NCBI GenBank assembly: GCA_012931725.1
Contig: CM022944.1
Span: forward strand, 33,832,282-33,896,281
Direction: 5' to 3'
Source: Litsea cubeba
Taxonomy: Eukaryota; Streptophyta; Magnoliopsida; Laurales; Lauraceae
DNA: 64,000 bases
Shown: positions 55,901 to 64,000 of the stretch, one piece after another
How positions within the stretch are numbered: position 1 is the stretch's first letter
How the letters are laid out: the number at the start of each line of letters is the position of its first letter
Made by a program: the position numbers and the translations under genes
Notes under the pieces: generated by a model
The model's database searches: none
The model's input: only the letters and a program-made list of their open reading frames with translations
Told to the model about the DNA's origin: nothing

Positions 55901-58808
55901 TGTCACATACCGGTCCCGAATCACCCTGGCCAAGGGTAATCCCCAAGGTGCAACACACGTACTCCCATAATATTACACCTGTCTCGAGTCAAAGTTCAAC
56001 ATCACGGAGGAGAAAATTTCTCTTTCCACTTGTGAGTCTAGCTCACCAACACCTGTCAACAACATTTCATAGCGGAAGCATCTCAATAATTTACAACTAG
56101 GTACTATTTCATTGAACAGTCCTATTTAAAGTTAGTGTCAAGTTTATCCAAAAGATATATATACACATTAGAACCAAAGTAGGGATTACAAAAATCACCC
56201 TACAACCTATACAAAAGTTATCTCCAAATGTTTCTTTGTATCTAACTAGTGTGACCCATACAAAAAGAAGTCAGTCACACTCTACAATTCAGCTCTAAAA
56301 AAGAATTATGTCCATCGCTACATAGGCCTATTGTCTGGCCACTCCTCTAATCCTGGAGGAACCTCTTTGGTCTCCTCCTCTCCCTCCCAGGCCTCCTCAG
56401 GACCGAGAGCTGCACCTGCGTCTGTGACAACAAGAATAGTATATCAATACAATGATTTAGCAAGTATAGGCATTAATAAAGAATATATGATGTATCAAAT
56501 CGAATTAAATGACAGTTGATTAAAAGTTGTCAACATCAAGTAATAACTATGCAATTGTGCCAAAATCAAATAATTCATGTTTTACGAATCAAATGGAGAA
56601 TAAAACATACTAATTTGGCTACTACATTAAGCTCATCATATCGAAAGAGAGAAAATCTAGTTGGAATGTCACCAATGGCTAGCTGGCTACTCGGGTCTGG
56701 AGTTCCAGTACTCCAGATGACTTACTGCAGTAGTCTCAAATAATAAACCGAGTTTAACCCCGTCGGGTATCACATGGTCGAAGCTAAGTAGTGCCGACTC
56801 AATCGAATCGAATAATATTTGAATATGGATAAGGTTTCATTTAATGTCATCTCAAATTGAGTCGAATCGAATAGTCATTATTCACACACATAATGGTTCC
56901 AAAGGAATCGAATCAGAATATAGTAATTGAATTGGAAAACACTATTTATATAAGTAAATTATAATCCAAACTCGAGGTCAATGATAATACTCATCTCGAT
57001 ATGAATGCAGTTGATTCAATGAATCAAGGTAATTACTAGCCAATCCTAAACTATCTATCCATTGTCTATCACCTTCCACTCCGATGTAATTTTAGAAGGT
57101 CAATGTATGACTATCTTAATTTGGTGCCACATTGTATGAGCAAGGTACTTTGAATTCCTAAACCAACACCCATGGTGTGGTGATAGACTAATGAATAGAT
57201 CGAGTTCATGAATTGATCTTAGCCTCTACAGAACATTCATGGAGTTCATAATTTTCCATTAGGCATGAGGAAAGGTTTAAGTTTCCAAGCTAAGGTCTCA
57301 CAAGGCCTTTCCATATTCTACAACCTTATTGGTTTAGTGTTTGTCTCACAATCATCCTCAAGGATCGATTATGAAAGGCTTAGGCTCTCTAGGAGTGGAG
57401 TTAACTCCTTAAAGAGTCAATGGGCTCTAAAAGAGACGGGTTTGGTTCATTGATCCAAATATGTACTTTCTCTCCCAATCTATGATCTTTAAGTGGTGTA
57501 TAGCACCTGATTCCATGCTTCGAGAGCTTTCCAATGGTATGTGGAACTCACATACGGGTAAAAAGTTATGGCCATTCTAAGTTGGCACTGCTAGGCCCAA
57601 TGGGCCGACCCGCTCGAGCAGGACCAATGATCTGCTAGAGCGGACAACATTCTGTGGCCAATTTTATTCTGGGCAGAAACTGACCCGCTCGAGCCGCCAC
57701 TTGGCCCGGCTCGAGCGGGCAATATTCTGTGCTCGTTCTTAACACAAAAACTAGCTAAATTTGGTACCCAACAACCTTTACAATATTACCCAACAACCAA
57801 AACTTGTATAAAATGGGCTCATTTGCTCCTTAATCATCCATTCACTCCCAATCTTCACACTTCAAGCATTATCACTTCCAAATCTAAGAAACCCATTTCG
57901 ATTATAAAAGAAAGACATGGCTTGAGACTAAATTGAACAATAAATAGAATTTTCTTGATCAATCACAAATAAAAACAACATGCACAAATCATTTATGCTT
58001 ATACTTGCCTCAATTTCAAGCTTCCAAGCCCTCTTCATTAATCCTTGCTCTTAAATGAACCAAAAACACCAAATTGAAACCCTAATCAAGAATATAAATG
58101 AAATGCTAATGAATATGCATGTATAAAGTAGATATGAGTCTCTTGACTCCATTTCAACTCAAAACATAAACGACAAAGGAGTTTGAGTCTTACCTTAACA
58201 AGAATTCCAAATTTGAGTTGCAGAGAAAAGGGTTCTTGTCAACAAAGATTAAGAGAAAGATGGAGAAGATGAAGAGGATTCCAAGCTTAACCTCCACATC
58301 CTCATACACAACTCCTTTGATTATTGAGAAGAAGAAAAGAGCAATGGAAAGGAAATAAAAGAGGAAAAAGTTCTTTTCTTAGCCAAACAAGCAACAATCG
58401 AATGGTATGGACTTGAGTTGGGTGTTTAGATGATAAGGATGCCCATTTTGCACCAAGGTCCACTAAGTTTATGCATTTTCCATTTTAAGTCAAATGATGG
58501 CCCACTTCTTCAACGGTTGATCAAATGAAGTAGAAGTCAATACGAAAATCGATGTACTCAATGAGATACACGCGATGACGCCAAGATGACGTGCATATGA
58601 TGCAGATCCTAATTTACATAAAAGTCCTCGACTCTACCCAACCAATCAAATTGGTTTCAAACTACCTATTCAAGATTCAAGATCCACTAACCCAAGCTAT
58701 AAAGAATTAATAACATAAACTACCTTAATTAGTAACTAAGAATAAGTAAATCAATTAAAACATAATTAATTAGTACTAAACCGATTTAATTTGGGTTGGG
58801 GTGTAACA
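55901..58808 (-). mobile_element. Solo LTR, 2908 bp, minus orientation
   Basis: On the minus strand it starts TGTTACACCCCAACCCAAAT and ends CGGGACCGGTATGTGACA. The start resembles TGTCAGACCCCGACCCAGG at 41391. It interrupts the pyrimidine tract of the 54330 LTR. It contains the CCGCTCGAGCGG block and, on the plus strand, a GAGCTTTCCAATGGTATGT phrase. No gene seen: the frames at 56331-56519, 56516-56743 and 57265-57453 are short and without domains. Confidence 0.8.
57590..57735. repeat. Palindrome block CCGCTCGAGCGG
   Basis: Four or five full or half copies (CCCGCTCGAGCAGG, TGCTAGAGCGGAC, CCCGCTCGAGCCG, CGGCTCGAGCGGG) lie within 140 bp, each pair followed by an ACAACATTCTGTG or GCAATATTCTGTG phrase. 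Confidence 0.85.
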
Positions 58809-61349
58809 TTCTCTTTTTCTTTATTTCTTCTTATTTCCTTCTCTTTTTCTTCTCCTCCCCTGCGCACACCTCCATCTCTGTGCATCTCACCCGCACTACA
58901 CCCCACCTGCTGCACCACCCTCACTGCCTCCCCTGTGCACCCACTGCTTTCTCCTCTTCTTTTTTCTTCCTTTCCTTTTTTTTTTCTCTTCTTCCTTCTC
59001 TCCTTCTTATCCTCCCCTGCACACAACCCACTTGTTGTACACCCTCCTCTCTCCCTATACCCTCACGTACTCATCTGTGCACACGCCCCACCTTTTCTTT
59101 CGTTTCTTCTTCTTCTTTTATTTTCTCTTTTCCTCCTTCTCTTCCCCATCACACCCCTTCACTGCAGCGCTCGCTTCATTGCCCGCACATCCACTTCTTT
59201 CTCCTTCTCTTCTTTCTTTCTTCCTTCCTTCAACTGCATTCCTCCTCTTCTTTTCTCTTTCCCTACACACCTTCAACACAATACTGTACACCTACTTGGA
59301 CTGCCACTTGCACGGCCTGTGCACTTAGGCCTGCTCTACACACCCTCATTGCAGCACCCGTTTCACTTCTGCACCCACTTCACTATTGCCTCGCCTCACT
59401 GTTGCACCCATCTCCTAGCCCATTCACCTGACTAAACCCATGCATGCTCATTTTCTTTTCCTGCATTGAATTTAGTTACTTACTTGTTTGTTTATTTCTT
59501 TCATGCACCTAACATATTCATGCACATAGGTCAGTCTTTATTTATCACCATTTCTTTTTATGTTTCATACATCTAATACGCTCATGCACCCCAACATGTT
59601 CATGCATCTGAATAATATTTTAGGATGTTATTTATATTGAATTTGTACCTCGCATATTCTAACATGCCCATACATCTTAACATGCCCATGCATCGAGTAT
59701 AACTTAGTTGCATTTTCATTTCTTTTAGATAAAATTTAGAACTGCATAATTCAAAAAAAAAAAAAGAGTTAGTTTTACTTCCAAAAAAAAAAGAAGAGGA
59801 AAAACAGAAAAAGACAAAGAAAAAAAATATAGAATAGATTAAATAAAACAATTAGGTTAGGTTTAATAATTAAGCTCCTTTTCCTCCTCCCATTTCATTA
59901 GGATTAGGGAATTTAATTAAGAAGCTTTGAATCCGTTAGGTTAATTATTAAATAAAAATTAGTAATCAAATCCTTTCTCTCCTCCTCTCATTTCATTAGG
60001 ATTAGGAAGAACAATTTAGGGAATTTTAGATTCTAAAAATAAACCAAAAACGAGAAACAAAAACAACATAAAAACAATAAAAACCCAAAAGCACAAAAAC
60101 AAAGTAAAAGACATTAAAAATCTAAAAATAATAAAATAAAATCGAAAACTAAATAGTGGTTTAGGCTGACGAGGTCAGATCCCAAACGTAGATCTAAGTC
60201 TCCCCCTAGCCAGGTTAGACCACCACTAGTTTCTTTTATTTTAATTAAGTTAGGTCACACTCTCTCTCCAGGCCCTGCTAAGGGACAGGGAGAGCTGATG
60301 AGGGCGGTTAGGACCATAGGATAGGGTACAGATCTATTAAGGAAATGGATTAGTTACATTAAATCCAAGTAGAAGAATCCCCTAGTTAGGCCCTTCTAGC
60401 CTCAATTACTAAAAATCCAAAAAAACCATAAAACCAATAAATCAAACCCAAAAATATTTTCTTTTCTTTTCCTCCACCTACGGTGCCAAATATTCATTTG
60501 AACTCAATGATTAAAGGAAAGAAAGGCTGATTCCGAAAATCCGAACTAATGAGAATAACGAGATGAGTGATTTCACACACCCTTATATATCATTTTATTT
60601 TCTTTCAGCCCATCGGCCACCCTCAAATCAATCTCGGCCCATCGGCCACCCCTCAAAACAGTTTTCGGCCCATCGGGCACTCACTTTTATCACTTGTGTA
60701 TCGTTCACAAACCCACATAAATCACAACTCGAAATCTCGTTTGCATCGTTCTTTCGCTTCTAAGAATTAGCATTCAAACCCTAGGTTATCAAGGGACATT
60801 GAAGGGGGTACCTGGGAACGGGGATTATCCCCTTCTAAATATTTGGCAACTTCCCCCATTATTTTCTTAATTTACTTCTATTTTATTTCATTTATCTTTA
60901 GAATACTTGGATTTTAATTTCAATTAGCCCGCATGCCCATAAATGTAGATCTCCCCTACCTAGTTCACTATGACCCTACTTTGAGACCCGTAATTTGACC
61001 CAAATTGAAAGACCTAAATTAAGTGACAAGGCAACCATCGTGTGTTGCCGGCAGCACATTAGACGAGAGGAAGAATCCACCCTATTTTCTCCCACTTTCT
61101 TTCGGCTTTCGTCGAAGGACGGTGTTACGGCCGTATCTATAGCTGGCGATCGTCATCTGTCGATTTTGAGGGTAGTCAGAATCCTCATTTTTTATGTAAA
61201 CTTTTTTAATATCTCATACAGTTGTGGTGATTTCTCTCCCCGGGGGATCAAAATCCACATCTAACACTACCAAGTGCCTAATACAGACCAGAGCCCCCCA
61301 ATCCAAAACGTGCAGGTTGTCAACCCCACGTGCATTGGAAACTTTTATC

Positions 61350-62435
61350 AAACATGCCAGGCAAACGAGCCACGCTATCAGTAGGCATACCGGCCACCCA
61401 CCTTAAGCCCGATAGTTGACCCATATAGAGGATAGTCGGTTGCTTATGGGGGAACTCAGTTGAACCAAAGCTATCAACCAATCCCACAACCGTATTTCCA
61501 GGACTAGTTCCAGGAACCAGCCTATGCGCTTGCTCCGCTAGAACTGCAAGGGTATCACAAGTCACAGACAATTCAATACCTAGATCCTCTAGCGATCAAA
61601 GAACTACAGAAAAACGTAGAAGAGCTTAAGAACGAAATTAAAAAGAAGTCCTCGAACTCAACCTGCAAAAAGCTAGGATTCTACAATTTTACAAAAAAGG
61701 GAGAAAAAGAGAGGTCACCTTTCCTTGTTAGAGCCCCTAAGTTCATACCTTACGATGGGACGACTGACCTCAACACCACCTAGTCTTATTTTAAAATAAG
61801 TTTTGCGCCATTGCTAACAATGACCCCAAGCTCATAAACCATTTTCAGGAATCGTTAACAGGGGATGCATTGACTTAGTATATGCCCGTACCTTCCCACA
61901 AGATTAATACCTTCAAGGATGTAGTAAAGAAATATCTAGTGCGATACCAACACCTAACTAAAAACAAACCCCTGTGGCATGACTTAGCAAACCTCAAACA
62001 AAAAAACAACGAGGATTACAAGCAATTCACGGTGAGATGTCAAAATCAATTCGCGCGATCAGACTACAATATACAAGAAGAGGAACAAGTGAGAATGGCC
62101 ATATCAAATATGAAAGATCTGATGAGGGCTTTAATGACGATTGGGGAGGTTGTTAGTTGGAGTGGCCTGTACCGTAGGTTGTCCATAATGGAACAAAATT
62201 TAGACGAAGGAGTATTGAGCACCATCATTGACCATAAAAAGAACACACTTAGGGGAGGTATAACTACCCAACCAGAAAGCCGCACAACCCCTAAAGTGAG
62301 CTTGAATCAAGAAGGTCTACTGACCGTACCAAGAATGTAACAATGTTAGCTTTAACCAACACCAAAACCAGGGGCAAAATGGCAATCCCAACTTCCAGGG
62401 TGGTAACCCGAATTATGAGAGGAACAACCTGTAAG
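61350..62435 (+). pseudogene. Ty3/gypsy gag, degraded
   Basis: Plus-strand pieces: RAPKFIPYDGTTDL (61730), NNDPKLINHFQESLTGDALT followed by a TAG where the family has Trp (61817-61880), and the open 152-codon stretch 61882-62340 with INTFKDVVKKYLVRYQ and EDYKQFTVRCQNQFARSDY. These form the retrotransposon gag core (PF03732-like) in the usual order. A Gln/Asn-rich reading (NQHQNQGQNGNPNFQGGN) follows at 62350-62420. It lies directly right of a large LTR, as in a 5' end, and pol is absent from the window. Gag packages element RNA in virus-like particles; this copy has several stops and is not functional. Confidence 0.8.
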
Positions 62436-62935
62436 ACCAAATTTATGGGCTACCAGAATGGATTACTAGTTCTCAAATTAACAATCAATGCACAGTGGAA
62501 ATAACCAATCAGATGAACTAGCAATTTACATCTACCAAGCAATCACCACAAGAAGGTAGACACAAAATATAGCGTGGGAACCCTATCCAGGGAGAAAAAC
62601 CACGAACCAGAAATCAAGAGTTCACGAACAGTTACAAGATGTACTCACTAGCTCCTTTACCTGGGTCTGTACCTCGACCTAAGGACTGTAGTTATTCTTG
62701 CAAAGAATTCACTGACACGACATCCATCGTGCCCCGTTCTCTTTACTTGATCTCCTCGCACCTTGCCAGTCAAGATGAACTATCTTCTCATTCGAAAAGC
62801 AGAAGCAACAATGACCTTCTAGAACAGCCTTTCAGAATAATCTCTCAATAGCTCTAGATAATAAACTCTCTCTAATGATCTCTCTTACTCAGATTAATGA
62901 GAGTGGTGGTGATGTCCATAGGGTTGAGAGTAATA
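62436..62935. other. Segment after gag, no gene recognised
   Basis: No protease or pol motif. A 70-codon plus frame (62639-62851) shows no domain. It is either degraded gag-pol linker or unrelated DNA. Confidence 0.4.
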
Positions 62936-62939
62936 CCTG

Positions 62940-64000
62940 AAAGTCCGAGGGATCCTAATCCTAGAGAGGGGGGGGGTGAATAGGGTGATCTAAACTTAAT
63001 GACTAATAATGACCAATTTTAAATTCTTTAAAATAACTAGTCACATGTGATGATTAATCATACAATATGCGGAAGCTTAAACACAAATCAATCACCACTA
63101 CACAAAGATTTATAGTGGTTCGGCCTCAATGCCTACATCCACTACCGGCTTGTGATCCAACACCCAACCGGATTTCCATTAATATGCTTTTCAAAAGGCT
63201 AAGCAATAACCTTACAATGTTGTTTTTAAAGGCTTAACAACAACCTATACAATATGCTTTTCTAGGCTAAGCAAGAACCTTCACACTATGCTTTTCAATG
63301 GCTAAGCAATAACCTTACAAACAAAGATTTCTCTAAAGAAAGTGTTTTCACAAAACACTCTAAGAGATTATAATTTAAGCTCAATTAATTTTCCTCTAAA
63401 ATAGGTGGATAAGAAAGTGTAAAATCAACTCACACAAACACTAATGAATGCAAAGATGAATGCTCATGAAGTGTATGTGTGGATAGTTCAATCAAGTTTA
63501 AAATTAAGGCTCAATCAATATATGCTCAAAGCATTTTAAAGTTTATGCACATAAAGATATGATTGAAGTGACATGCAAATCACATGTACAAATTACAAAC
63601 TTGTAGATGATATGAAAATCAAAAGATTCACAAGTTGTATGAAATTAATTAAGCCTCAACATGTAATGCATGTGCAATGTTGTTTTCAAAAACAAATGTG
63701 TTTAACTTAAAGTTCAAATGAATGAAAACAACAATGATGATTCAAACAAGTTAAAGAAACATGTTATCAAACAAATTAAAGGTTTTAACAAAACATTTTT
63801 TTTATAAAGTTTAAAAAAAAACTTGGTTTGAATCAAAGGTGAAGAATCCAATGACTCAAATAAAAGATTAAAGAAGTAGAGGATTCAACACATCATAGTT
63901 TATATGCTAAAAACCATTTACCAATAATTTAGACAAAGCATAAAACATATGATTAATAAAAGGTAAAGCTTACTTGGTGGTTTAACTTTATTAAGCCTTC
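62940..64000. repeat. Dispersed repeat start with GGGGGGGTGAATAGGGTGA signature
   Basis: CTAGAGAGGGGGGGGTGAATAGG, then a stretch with ATGCGGAAGCTTAA and GATTTATAGTGGTTCGGCC followed by CCTACATCCACT. This chain of phrases is familiar from LTR-type dispersed repeats in many angiosperms. At 63185-63325 a ~35-40 bp unit with GGCTAAGCAATAACCTTACA is repeated about four times with drift. The rest to the window edge is AT-rich without frames. The element's class and right end are outside what I can see. Confidence 0.45.

Larger units (their letters stand above)
54330..61266 (+). mobile_element. Large LTR (~4.0 kb without insertion), shared between two element bodies
   Basis: Starts TGTAGGCACCTCATTTTGGC and resembles the 26315 LTR in its start, its GAGCTTTCC phrase (54768), its pyrimidine-rich middle and its end (GTGTTGCCGGCAGCACATTAG, GGTGTTACGGCCGTATC). 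A solo LTR lies inside at 55901-58808. To its left is a polypurine tract (3' LTR context) and to its right a gag gene (5' LTR context). The right border near CACATCTAACA is set by where resemblance to the 31121 border stops. No gene inside; long frames at 54782-55970 and 58791-59435 are pyrimidine-tract artefacts. Confidence 0.65.

Noticed and set aside
54782..55970. Long overlapping plus frames (369 and 280 codons)
   Set aside because: Pyrimidine tract of an LTR; three overlapping frames are open at once, which is composition and not coding.

Overview
This is a piece of a large, repeat-rich flowering-plant nuclear genome. Almost everything recognisable is transposable-element DNA, nested several levels deep. 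The plant call rests on a CACTA (En/Spm) element with TNPD/TNP1-type genes, Tat-type Ty3/gypsy retroelements, a FAR1-like MULE, plant mobile domain (PMD) coding sequence and very large LTRs. I found no intact single-copy host gene, no rRNA or tRNA gene and no CRISPR array. Every coding region I recognise carries stops or frameshifts, or is split by an insertion. The species cannot be named from the sequence.

Layout. (1) About 155-319: end of a hAT-like element, followed by a C23 tract. (2) 343-31121: 3' part of a Tat-like retroelement whose passenger gene, a PMD gene, lies antisense (start 24315, stop 1251). An intron of that gene holds a 19,029-bp CACTA element (3798-22826; 31-bp terminal repeats, TAA target duplication, subterminal GCAACGGTT arrays, broken TNPD and TNP1-like genes, an apparent RNA-dependent RNA polymerase exon and a LINE scrap). 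The retroelement ends with a polypurine tract and a ~4.8-kb LTR from 26315. (3) About 31440-33681: decayed FAR1-like MULE transposase, then tandem repeats (33765-34150, 34691-34850). (4) 34850-39000: mostly unassigned AT-rich DNA with a decayed CACTA-like end and a SINE-like unit. (5) 39015-50880: a second, 5'-truncated Tat-like element with RT, RNase H and integrase, then a remnant of the same antisense PMD gene. It is cut by two solo LTRs (41391-44590 and 46918-50374). (6) 51000-54330: SINE-like unit, an LTR with a TATA box and PBS-like site, and an internal stretch with an organellar group II intron domain V. (7) 54330-62440: a third Tat-family LTR, cut by a solo LTR (55901-58808). A polypurine tract lies on its left and a gag gene on its right, so it looks like one LTR shared by two elements. 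(8) 62940 to the end: start of another dispersed repeat.

How it fits together. Two copies show the same order: pol on +, then PMD gene on -, then 3' LTR on +. This supports a retrotransposon that carries a cellular-type PMD gene as an antisense passenger; the CACTA element later landed in one copy. A second recurring theme is that each large LTR type has its own CpG-centred palindromic word repeated in one short block (GCTCGCTATAGCGAGC, GGTCGACC, CCGCTCGAGCGG, GGGCGCCC, TGCGCA).
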